Below, one piece after another: positions 25,098-34,987 of a DNA stretch of 64,000 nucleotides. Under the pieces are notes generated by a model, which had not been told where the DNA came from, ran no database searches, and saw nothing but the letters and a program-made list of their open reading frames with translations. Made by a program: the position numbers and the translations under genes. Origin of the DNA: Homalodisca vitripennis (taxonomy: Eukaryota > Arthropoda > Insecta > Hemiptera > Cicadellidae); assembly GCF_021130785.1 (NCBI RefSeq), contig NW_025777584.1, forward strand, positions 32,605 to 96,604, read 5' to 3'. The stretch's first letter is position 1. Each line of letters opens with the position of its first letter.

Positions 25098-25216
25098 GTT
25101 TACGTGGTCTCAATACTGGACTTGTCGCTTCACTGTCCGCTCAAGTAGGACAGTCCCGTCGCACGCGCGAATATCTCGTCGCTCGCGCCTGGTCACTCAT
25201 GTAGGACACCGCTTTA

Positions 25217-25264
25217 GAGTAAAACTTGGCCAGTCTGACTGGCCATCCGATCGCAAAGGGTTAA
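25217..25264. mobile_element. piggyBac-type terminus pB0 (right end)
   Basis: Read from the right, this is TTAA (25261-25264), CCCTTTGCGATCGGATGG, then a palindromic TGGCCAGTCTGACTGGCCA. CCCTTTG after TTAA is the terminus shared by the other piggyBac elements in the window. Its continuation lies at 1931-1995, beyond the nest. No pB0 transposase is visible, so it may be a MITE or a truncated copy. TTAA is followed by the open frame of the DUF7869-like gene exon, so pB0 probably inserted in that gene. Confidence 0.6.
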
Positions 25265-25551
25265 CAATTCCATTATTGGAAATACCATCTGAGCAACGTC
25301 ATAACCTTTCAGAAAACTATGATGTCTTAACCTTAAACAGCAAAGAAGCGTTCGAGGAGGAAACTCCAGCACTGTTAATCATTCCATTCACAGGTACGGT
25401 TAATTACAGTCTTAATGCAATAAAACCAATGGAAACACCAAAAAATATTAAAAGACCCAAACCATCACGATCTAAGCACAACTTTGAACAGCGAAGAAGT
25501 CTTGAACACCGAAGATGAAAAAAACCCGACGTCATCGATGATTCCATTAAC
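25265..25551 (+). CDS. Tandemly duplicated 5' exons of the DUF7869-like gene
   Basis: Two related stretches each end in the same phase at ACAG|GTAC. The first ends LTLNSKEAFEEE...IPFTG (donor about 25395). The second ends TTLNSEEVLNTED...IPLTG (donor about 25551). They align over about 44 residues. The second needs a frame shift near 25470-25480. The phase-1 donor at 25551 fits the acceptor at 34988-34989, where the next codon becomes GAT (DVAERINDS). I infer that these are 5' exons of the gene at 35-37 kb, now separated by 9.4 kb of insertions. The upstream part is lost in pB0. Confidence 0.5.
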
Positions 25552-25859
25552 AGGTACATTACATTGTGTCCACACTGAATTGTGTACAACACATTCACTA
25601 CCACAATGTTAAAAATCTTCCATAAATATAGACTAGGCGCCGCAATTGTGCGGCGGCTGGATTCCACCGATAGACTGCCGCCGCACATTTGCGGCGCTGT
25701 TCTCCTATAATGCAATAGTTGACAAAAAGTAGCAGTCTATTTTAAAGCCTTGATCATTTCGTAACAGTCTACAGGGATGTCTGCCGCATATGTGAGGCAC
25801 TTGGTCTGTGGATCTGACAATTAGTGACGTCATACAACAGCTGACTAAACTACCATATG

Positions 25860-28595
25860 AAGGGCTAACGGAAAGAACAGGCTAAGTCCATTTTTCTCAA
25901 TTTTGATTTTTTTGGCTTATATGTTGGTACTCCTGTTGCGGCATATGTAGCATGTGCTAGTTTGGGAAATATCAAGCTCAGTCCCGAGAAAAACAACAAT
26001 TAAAAAAAACACCAAAGGGAAAGAATAAGCTCAGTCCATCCAGTATTGGAAAGAACAGGCTCAGTCCATAGTGCTTGTGTCTGCCACTACGCGCACCACC
26101 TGACTTCTTTACACTTGAATACTGAATTAATGTGAAATAATGGTGTTATAGAGTGGTGGTTTTCAATGCTTAGTGAGTTTAGTATCTAATTATCATTAAT
26201 ATTACGTGCTATTTTTTAATAACTATGGAAGGTGACATTCCCTCTGATGGTTCTCCAATGAAGCTTGAAACTTCGAAGAAAAGGAAAAGGTATGGTAGGA
26301 TGTCAGAGGTAAGAAAGAAACTTAACCTATCTTCACATACTATGGGTGAAGATTGCCAATGTACCTTGAAGTGCTTTGAGAAAGTCCCAGAGGCGACTAG
26401 AAATAGTATTTTAAAGGAATTTAATTTACTAAACTCTGTTGACATGCAAAATAGTTACTTGTGTGGCCTAATTTCAGTCTTGCCCATTCAACGTAGACGG
26501 CCTAGAAATGCAGAAAATGCCCGACAAAACAATGCCTCCTACAAATATAGAGTAAGGGTGAATATTAATGGAACTGTTGAGGATACTGTAATTTGTCGCA
26601 AAGCTTTCATTCCTTTTCATGGCATAACTAAAGGCAAAGTTGAGTATTTAGTGTCTAGTTTGAGGTCAAGTGGTCAATCCCCTTTAGATAAACGGGGTAA
26701 ACACGATAATAGGCCTTGGAGGCTTTCAGACGTAACTAGAAATTCCATCAAGGCCCACATTGCATCTTTTCCCAGACGAGGCAGTCACTATGGATTAAAA
26801 GACTCAAAGAAAACTTATCTTTCTGAAGAGCTGAATACAACAAAGATGTATAATTTATTTAAAGAAGCATACCCATCAGTTAAAGTTTCTTACCAGTGTT
26901 ACAGAGAAATCTTTTCAAGTGAATTCAACATATCTTTCGGATATCCTCGCACAGACACGTGCAGTACTTGTGATGAATTTTCAGCCAAAGTTAAGGTATT
27001 AGAAAATGAAAAAAAAACACATAACTGACAAAAATTGTTTGACAAAAATTAATAAAGAAATCGAACGTTTACATGTTGAAAACCAAGTCCATAAAAGAAA
27101 AGCAAGCGCATTCTATAACAAGAAAAAAGATGCTAAAGAGTTTAGTAAGACTCATGCAGATTATGAAGCTATTGCTTTTGATTTTGGCAAAAACCTGTCT
27201 TTGCCCAACATCCCTACTAACGATGTGTACTATAAAAGGCAATTGTCTGTTTACAACTTCAACGTTCATATATTAGCAAGTAGAAAAAGCGTCTTTTTCA
27301 TCTACCCAGAATGTTCAGGAAAAAAAGGAAGCGATGACGTATGTTCAATGCTTCACAAATTTGTTTACGATGAATTGGACGAAAGAGTAAGGAAACTGGA
27401 AGTGTTCTGTGATGGATGTTCAGGACAGAACAAAAAATTATACATTGGTACGTTTTTTCCACAATTTAGTTCATACTGAGCGACGCTTTGACTTAATAAC
27501 AGCAAGTTTTCCAGTGAGAGGACATAGTTACCTTGAGACTGACAAAAACTTAGGGTTAATCAACCAAAAAACTCGTACTGAGCTTCCACATGACTGGATC
27601 GAGGTATTTGAAACAGCTCGGACAAATCCGTCACCCTTTATCGTGCACGAAGCCACGATTGATACATTTCGTCAATGGACTGCACACTTAGCACCGTTTT
27701 ACAAGAAAAAGTGTCCCTTTGCTACCCGCCCTGTCAGAGAAATTGTATTTGAAATAAATCTCAAGAAGGAAGTTAAGTTCAGAACAAGTTTTAATGGTGC
27801 TTTTGAACTTGCATCCATTACCACAATGGATCTGCCACCACATGGAAAAAATGAGGGAGAATTCAACCTACCAAACTTTTCATATGAAGGTAAGCAATAT
27901 TATTTCCACTAGACACAATTTTAACTATTATATAAGGTTGTATAACTTAGTTTATTATACTTTCAATACATTTGAATGTCAATTAAAGTAATACTCATTT
28001 AGCACCTGGTGGTGTAGCTACCTAATCTACACTGACGTAACCTCCTTATTCAGTTATAACTTATAGTTTTAGGTTAATGACATAAAATACATGTTTTTTG
28101 TTGTTCTAGGTCTTCTACCGATTCCATTGGCCAAGTACCAAGATTTGCAAGCCTTGAAAAAATTCTGTGGCCCACAAGCTCAAGAATACTATGGAAGTTT
28201 GCCTCATGAATAATCTGGACATCAAACTAAGATTGCCTAAGTAGAGTTTACCTTGTATCTTTATTTCATTTGAATAAAAACATAAATTTCTATTTATATG
28301 TGGCTTTTATTTTACCATGTTTGGTAAAAAAACTGGGTAAGCCCATGGACTGAACTTGTTTTTTGCCGTTCTGTTTTGTACTTATGACTTTTAAGTACGA
28401 GTTTTGGGAATAAACAATACAATAATGACGCTTTTGTTAATTTAAAGCAATGTAAAACAACATTTACTAGGCATAATTATTATATTCTTGTAGTTATTAC
28501 CCATTGGTAAGGTTTTATTTAACATTTAAACATTAAAAACGCTCTCCTGTAAAATTACTCAAAATGGACTTAGCCTGTTCTTTCCGTTAGCCCTT
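25860..28595 (+). mobile_element. S1: DNA transposon carrying a DUF7869-like gene
   Basis: Terminal inverted repeats of about 35 bp are identical, starting AAGGGCTAACGGAAAGAACA at 25860 and inverted at 28595. CATATG flanks both ends (25854-25859 and 28596-28601). Because it is palindromic, it may be a duplicated target or part of the TIR. Further copies of the subterminal word GAAAGAACAGGCTCAGTCCA lie near 26019 and 26049, and related inverted words at 28330-28375. One two-exon gene fills the element. It sits inside pB2. Superfamily uncertain; Sola-like is my guess. Confidence 0.85.
26225..28213 (+). CDS. Putative transposase, DUF7869-like (S1)
   Basis: Begins MEGDIPSDGSPMKLE. Order: basic N-terminus, a Cys cluster (CQCTLKCFEKV), FPRRGSHYGLKDSKKTYLS, CSTCDEF, a Lys-rich coiled stretch, KRQLSVYNFNVHI, FCDGCSGQNKN (about 27405) and RGHSYLETDKNLGLINQK (about 27520). 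Exon 1 is 26225-27889 and exon 2 is 28110-28213 (LLPIPLAKYQDLQAL). AATAAA follows near 28273. Two homopolymer breaks: A9 at 27009-27017 and A6 at 27431-27436. Acidic residues in DFGKN, CDGC and the E/D of LETD are candidates for an RNase H-type catalytic triad (inference). About 620 residues. Confidence 0.75.
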
Positions 28596-28690
28596 CATAT
28601 GTTTTACATTAAAAACACCAAACAGGCCTAACCTCAATGTTTGTAGTCGCCAAACTGTGTTTGTGAGTTGTTTATTTGTTTATCTTGATA

Positions 28691-30447
28691 ATGAAGCGTA
28701 ACAGAGATAGATCGTTTATTAGCACAAACAGTGAAATCAATCGTTTTCTGAGTGACAGTGAATCTAGTTTGTTTTCTTCAGGAGGTGAGAGTGATTATAT
28801 TCCCTCTGATTGTTCTGATACTGAATCAAGTTCGGTTGAGATAAACGAAAATGGTGATGATGTTGAAGGTGAAGTAGAATTGCCTTATGTGCAAGAAGAT
28901 GTTCACATGGAACTAGTTGATGGATATAATAATAATGAAGGTAACGTAATAAATCTCGATCCTAACGTACAGTTTGTTGTCAACGCTGTTCATGACCGTT
29001 ACGATAATGTGCAAGGTATCTGGAAAGATACAAACAATCATCCACAGGTGTTTGAATTTACAGGTAGGGAGCAAATCAACCTACAAACTAATGATCCAGT
29101 AGAAGTTTTTAGCAGCATTTTTGACGATTGTCTTCTAGATAAAATGGTCCATTGGACGAACAAACGAGCTGTAGTCTACCGAGGAAACCCTCTTCCTAAA
29201 TATTCACTTCTTAACAAATGGGTCAATGTTACCAAAGATGAACTAAAAAAGTTCTTAGGCCTAACCATGCTTATGGGCAATTTAGGCTTTCCCACACTGA
29301 AACACTATTGGTCAAATGACCCATTATACGGACATACCATATTTGGCAATACAATGTCTTGCAATAGATATGAAACCATTCTACAATGTTTGTGTTTTTA
29401 TGATTCTGAAACAGATCCTACTGATGGCAGAATGCACAAAATTAGCCAAGTGTTACCTCACCTCTTACAAAATATTAACGATACTTACAAACCCGGAAAA
29501 TCACTGTCCCTCGATGAAGCGATGGTTTTGTTTCGGGGAAGGTTATCATTCCGGCAGTACATAAAAAACAAGGCTCACAAATACGGAGTTAAATTGTATG
29601 AACTATGTACATCAGACGGATTCATTCTAAACGTAATCATTTATGAAGGCAAAGGAACCTTACAACACCAAGGAAAGGGTCACACATATGAGGTGGTGAT
29701 GAAAACTAATGCAAAACTTTCTTCACACAGGCCATATTGTCTACTTAGACAATTTTTACAATAGCGTTGAGCTAGCTGAAGACCTGTTCAAAAACCAAAC
29801 CAACATATGTGGGACCCTGCAAGCTGGCAGGTCAGGTAACCCACAAGAAGTTATTCAGGCTAACTTGAAGAGGGGTGAATTTATCAGCCGGCAAAAAAGC
29901 GAAGTAACCGTCATGAAATGGCGGGACAAACGTAATGTGCTAAGTATTTCTACAGCACATGGGCCTGACATGACAGACACCACAAACAAAAGAGGAACAG
30001 TTACGAAGAAGCCTTCTACGATCGTAGCTTATAACAAAGGAATGGGCGGCATTGACAAAAGCGATCAAATGCTATCTTACTATTCCAGTCCAAGGAAATC
30101 CCTACGCTGGTATATGAAGATATTCTTTCATCTCATGGATATCGCACTCTGGAACAGTGCCTACATCTTTTCGAAGCTAAGTGGCAAGATGACATACCTC
30201 AGCTCTAGGGACGTGATAATTAAACATTTTATTCAAGGGGAACAAGTGCAACGTCCTTTCCGTGCTACCTCCTCAGGAGGTCACTTACCCGTAAAAGTTC
30301 AAAAAAAGACTGAGATGCAAAATTTGCCGAGTTGAACAACAGAAAAGAAAGGACACTTTCTACGCTTGTTCTGTTTGCAAGGACAAAGACAACAAACTAA
30401 TTGGCCTATGTATGCCAATTTGTTTCAACAAATTTCATGAAAAGTAG
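28691..30447 (+). CDS. piggyBac transposase (pB2)
   Basis: Starts MKRNRDRSFISTNSE with a Ser/Asp-rich N-terminus. DDD core: KSLSLDEAMV (about 29510), IVYLDNFYNS (about 29745) and GGIDKSDQMLSYYSS (about 30050). The C-terminal cysteine-rich domain (CKIC, CSVC, C..CFNKFH; 30315-30447) is in another frame. There are only two breaks, A4 at 29702-29705 and A7 at 30301-30307, each cured by one base. About 585 residues. It is a different lineage from pB3-pB5, lacking their PKHCPP segment. This is one of the best preserved piggyBac genes in the window. Confidence 0.9.
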
Positions 30448-30449
30448 GC

Positions 30450-30830
30450 CCAAACAATTTATGAGATGCATAAACTAATTGTCAGTTTAGTATTAATTTG
30501 GGCGTAATAGGCTAATAACATTACTTTTGTAAATGTACACATCTGTAACAGTGTCGCCTACTTTATACAATTGATTGTCCAATTATAGCCTATGCTTTAT
30601 ATTGTAAAAAAGTTTGGTATTTTTTGCCTTTGTTCTTTTCACTAGAATGTTCTACACTTTTGTAATAGGAAGTGCATGTAGATATCTGTCTGAGGAAAGA
30701 TACCACTTACCATCAAACTTAGCTTTACTTTATAAATATTGCCTTGAACTTACAATAAATGTGAATATATGCATTGTCATCGCGCTTAGTTCTCAAAAAA
30801 CCTAGAGTTTTTAATGCCATGGACCGAGCG
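30450..30830. other. pB2 3' UTR
   Basis: AT-rich, no gene, between the transposase stop (30447) and the first right-hand palindrome at about 30829. An ACAATAAATG near 30755 may serve for polyadenylation. Confidence 0.5.
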
Positions 30831-31276
30831 CCGCACATCTGCGGCGCCGTAAAAAGGCTCAAAACATTTTAAAAACCTGTAGAAATCACAAAGGTATGTT
30901 AAATTAAGGTTATTTTAAAGTGTATTATATGGATTTAAATTAAAATTTCTTGTGGTCTGTGGTGAAAGTCACACACATTATTCTCAGTCTTCTAGTAAAG
31001 ATCCGTATTTTACCGATAGTCTATCAGAATGACCGCGGCGCCGCACATATGCGGCGCTCGGTAGCGAACGTGTTAAGATCAAATCAAATCAAATCAAATC
31101 AAATCGTTTAATTGCAGTTGACAATATACATTGCATAGCAAACGTCAATTTTCATGTCTAAAATTTTTTCCATTCATCCCACATCAAGGCCACATTTAAA
31201 CTTACAACATTCAAACATTCACTCCCCATTCATTCCATGCCAATTACGCCCACTTTCGGCGCTGGAGTCAGTTTCC

Positions 31277-34069
31277 TCATCGCGTGGTCTCCCAGTTGAA
31301 TGCCAGAAACTCATCAACACTGTAGAAAGCGTTTGACGCCAGGCAGAGTTTGATACGAGTTTTTAACACCTTGGGCGTTGAGGCATTTTTAATTTTGTTT
31401 GGCAATCTGTTTATAAAATGAACACCTGCCTGCGAAGGCAAATGTTCATAAACCACCGTTCTGTGCATTCCCGAACGGTAGTTATCTCTGCCTCTTGTCT
31501 CATATTCATGTATGTCTCGTCCTCTGGTTAAAGCACATTTAGACAAACAATATAAGGTTGTTTCTAAGATGTAGAGACATGGCAAAGTTAACAGTTGCAA
31601 ATTTTTAAACGCTGTCCTGCACGACTCTCTGAAGTTTAAATTAGCAATAATGCGAATTGCTTTTTTTTGTAATTTGAAAACTCTCATAAAATGGTTGTTT
31701 GCACAGGCTCCCCACAAAACGATTCCATACGAAAGGTGGGGATAAATTAACCCGTAGTACGCCGTAATCAGTACCTGACTTGGGCAGTATTTTGCCAAAG
31801 ATCTTAAGACATAAAACTCCTGAGGATAATTTGGCACAAACATAATCAATGTGATTTTTTCCATGTCAACCCTCGATCAAGGTGTATTCCAAGGAACTTT
31901 GAAGAATAGACTTCTTCCAATAATGTATCTGCAACCATAACAGCAGGACCTCTTTCAATATCTATAGAGCGCATTGAAAAGTTTAGGAAATTTGATTTTG
32001 ATGAGTTTATTTGAAGATTGAGGCTATTGAAATGTTGGACACAATTGTTAAGGTCAACAAAGGTCTGTATTTCTAAATTTTGTTTTGTACCTCCTCTAAA
32101 ACAGAGAGTCGTGTCATCTGCGTACTGCACAAGCTTTCCATGCAGTAGTGATGATTCAATGTCATTAACATATATCAGGAAAAGAATTGGACTGAGTATT
32201 GATCCCTGGGGAACTCCATATCTCAGTGCAGTAGGTTTTGAAATTTGATTCGAAATTTGGAACGACCTGTGTTCTATGGTTTAGGAATGAACTAATCCAT
32301 AAAAGTGGCACGCCTCGAATGCCGTGGGATTCTAATTTGTCAAGCAGTGTTTTGTGGTCAACACAGTCAAATGCTTTTGAAAGGTCAATAAATACACTTA
32401 ATGTGTGATTATGACCTTCAATTCCCTCTACAACCATATCGACAAGATTCACTATAGCGTCAATTGTCGACTTTCCCTTTCTGAAACCAAATTGGTCGTC
32501 TGAAAGTTGGTTGTGTTTGTTTAAAAAAATTTAGCATTCTTGACAAAAAAGTTTTTCGAATATTTTGCTCAATACAGGCAAAATAGAGACAGGCCGATAG
32601 TTATTTACTGAATTGGGGTTATCTTTCTTATGAATTGGATGCACACTTTTGCCCAATTTTAGGAGAGAGGGAAAGACTCCTGTTAGAAACGATAGATTAA
32701 CTAATTTGGTCAGTGGCTTCACTATATGCTTTGAGCATTTTTTCATGAGCCACATTGACATAAAATTAATGTCATTAGACTTTTTTGTTTGGAAGTTGTT
32801 GAATTATTTGATTAATCTCTTCCTCAAAACACAGGAGCCAGCACCAATGAGGTTGCTGGGCTCTGTCTCGCCTGGGGTTTCCTTGTGGAAGTGATGAACG
32901 AGGATCTCGCCCACCAGCAACAGATGCAAAAAATCTATTAAACTCGCTAGCGACCTCTGAGGCATCACTCACAAGTCTATCCCCTATTTGGACTTTTATT
33001 TGATTATTTTCGCGACTTTTGTTGTTTATAATGTCCCAGACAGTTTTGGAAATATTTTTGGAAAAAAGAATTAATTTAGAAACATCATATGCTTTCGCAG
33101 CAATGATTACTTTCCTATAAGTTCTTTTGTAAACTCGAAAAAAGGCTTTAAATTGTTCGTTGGTCGTGGTTCTATTGATTTCTGAAAAAAAACTTAAGTT
33201 TTTCCCTTGAAACAAGGATGCCTTTTGTAATCCAAGTATTTTGCGTCTTTTTTGTACCGATTTTAACTGTTTTAGTAGGACAACAGGTGTTGAAATGGAA
33301 ATTTAAATATTCATTAAAAGTTTTTAAACTGCTGTTCTACCGGTTGTATCGAATTTAGAAAATCCCATTTTTCTTTAGAAAGGGAGGCGTTGAGGAGAGC
33401 AATATTTCCAGGCCTTGTGTCTCTTATTGTTTTGGGAATTTTCGGTTCTTTTTTGAATAGTTTACCTCTGATAATAGCCTCTTGGCCATAGTGGTCAGAG
33501 ATTGCTGTATTGACCACAGTCACTGCGACATCAGAGATATTAGTAATAATGTTGTCTATAGCCGATTGAGTATTAGTGGTTACTCTCGTTGGAGATTTCA
33601 CCAACAGTTCAAGATCAAATGATCTTAGCAAATCGACTAAACGCTTGGTAGATGGGTGATTGTTGTTTAGTGCATCAACATTAAAATCACCCATCAGAAT
33701 GTAATTTTTTTGTTTACCCAGGTCCGTAAGTAAAGCTTCTAAACTATAAAAGAAAACGTCTTCGTTTCCTCCAGGAGACCTGTATATGCCTACGACGACT
33801 AATTTTGATTTGTTTGTTTCAAGTTTGACCCCGACTGCTTCAAAATGTTTTTCAGACGTTTCTTTGATTGTAAAGTTTGTGAAGATACAATTTTGTTTTA
33901 AGAAAATAGCAACACCACCGCCTCCCTTAGAGACCTGTCTGCAGTATGAGTTTGCCAATTTATAATTTTGAATTTTGCACAGACCAATATTTTCACTGTT
34001 AAAACCGTTTTCGGTTACAACGAGAATATCGGTTTTCAGTTCTTCAGCCATAAGTTGAAGTTCTTCCAA
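31277..34069 (-). pseudogene. LINE2 ORF2: endonuclease and reverse transcriptase
   Basis: Endonuclease 34069-33314 (VTENGFNSENIG, GGGGVAIFLK, MGDFNVDALNNNHP, ISDHYGQEAI) is open. Reverse transcriptase is in several frames: FNRFFASVAGG (about 32940), YRPVSILPVLSKIFEKL (about 32590), [13 protein letters not shown] (about 32380), a GVPQGS-like segment near 32210, YADDTTL (about 32125) and FLGIHLDRGLTW. At least four frame breaks. It would copy its own RNA by target-primed reverse transcription. It has more breaks than LINE1, so it is older. Confidence 0.87.
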
Positions 34070-34155
34070 TTTGTTAGTTGCTAATTGGGCATTTTGATGA
34101 AGCAGTCGTAATGAATTATTATTGTGTATTTTTTGTTTACACCGATTTGAGTTGG

Positions 34156-34740
34156 CTAACTTAGCCCTTTGCCGAAAAGTGGGCTCCCTAAAAAAGTCGA
34201 TTGCGAGTCAGTCTGTCGTATAGTTGGCGATATGTACTCGGAGGCCTCTGTGGCACCAGCAAGAACCCCGCCTCCGGGCGACATCGAAGCCGCCTGAGCT
34301 CCGCTGACTCCCCGTGGCACGGCCGCAGCAGATCCGGACTTATCGTCACTGTCCAGCACAGGGTATTTCCTCAGAGCTTCAGCGTATGAAATGTGCTGCA
34401 GTCTTCCGGAGTGTTGGTGCTGAGGGTTGACAGCAGCTGGCACCTGGCTAATGGTGGGAGAGGAGGAGACAGTTGGAATCGCCAGGCCCGGTGCACCGGC
34501 AGTCTTGAAGAGGTCTCTCCGATGCGATCCTCACAATCATCCTAGCCAGCAGCCGCTTGCCCCTCATTGTGAGGTGTTGTCCGTGCCTAGTGAAGAACTT
34601 TCGGCCGATCCCCCCAAGTTTAGCACTCTGGCATTATATCGGGCAGCCAGTTCCTCGATATAAGCATTGACGAGGACGGTCTCATCGTGGACAGGAAGGT
34701 CTGGGTGCAGATCATGACGGTGCGATGTTATACAACCTTG
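34156..34740 (-). pseudogene. LINE2 ORF1 remnant with SGNH-esterase-like end
   Basis: Minus-strand fragments. HPDLPVHDETVLVNAYIEEL (about 34700-34640) is followed, after a frame shift, by a GRKFFTRHGQHLTMRGKRLL segment (about 34600-34540) that has the look of the Asp/His-containing end of SGNH (PC-esterase) domains found in CR1-group ORF1 proteins. The downstream part to 34156 is Ser/Pro/Gly-rich (SYAEALRKYPVLDSDDKSG). The N-terminal catalytic Ser block is lost by truncation. Confidence 0.55.
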
Positions 34741-34987
34741 TACATAATGATAAGAAAACAAATACAGTTTATATAATATTACACACTGACACACCCCACT
34801 ATGCTTATACATAGTGAAGCCAGAGTTTTCCGTTTTTTTTTTTTAAATAAGCCTACTAAGGCATACCTTTATTTGTGTTAGTAAATAAGTTTGAAAAAAT
34901 ACTTCTAAGCTCAACATGTTACCTCAATAATACTGATATAAAGAATATACCATGTTTACAAAATAATGTTTCTGTTCTATTGTTCCA

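Larger units (their letters stand above)
16225..25213 (-). mobile_element. PIF/Harbinger element H4 (contains LINE1)
   Basis: TIRs read (G/A)GCGGTGTCCTAC, then GCGACCAGGCGCGAGCG further in; the right end is GGACACCGCT at 25204-25213. TTA flanks both ends (16222-16224 and 25214-25216). The left TTA is also the right duplication of H1, so H1 entered at the edge of H4. Without LINE1 the element is about 3.1 kb. It carries a MADF-BESS gene (+) and a transposase (-). Confidence 0.9.
25590..31072 (+). mobile_element. piggyBac element pB2 (contains S1)
   Basis: Right end: TTAA at 31073-31076 preceded (inverted) by CACGTTCGCTACCGAGC. The left end at 25590 reads CACATTCACTACC, the same word with two CpG-to-CpA changes, and the four bases outside it are ACAA rather than TTAA, so the left target is decayed. 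Palindromic repeats of the type GCGCCGCACATNTGCGGCGC lie near 25639, 25678 and 25770 on the left and near 30829 and 31037 on the right. It carries one transposase. S1 inserted in its 5' region. Confidence 0.82.
31077..34740 (-). mobile_element. LINE2: 5'-truncated CR1-group non-LTR retrotransposon
   Basis: On the minus strand the 3' end is a (GATTT)n-type tail (31079-31106 as CAAAT repeats), typical of CR1-like elements, not poly(A). Reading 5' to 3': the end of an ORF1, then APE endonuclease, then reverse transcriptase. Its 5' boundary near 34735-34740 is a truncation. Its 3' end touches the TTAA of pB2 (31073-31076), so pB2 inserted exactly at or next to the LINE edge. No clear target duplication was found. 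Confidence 0.8.

Noticed and set aside
5170..25216. Reading 5-25 kb as a cluster of host MADF transcription-factor genes
   Set aside because: Every MADF gene lies between matched TIRs with TTA duplications and next to an antisense Harbinger transposase, so these are transposon genes.
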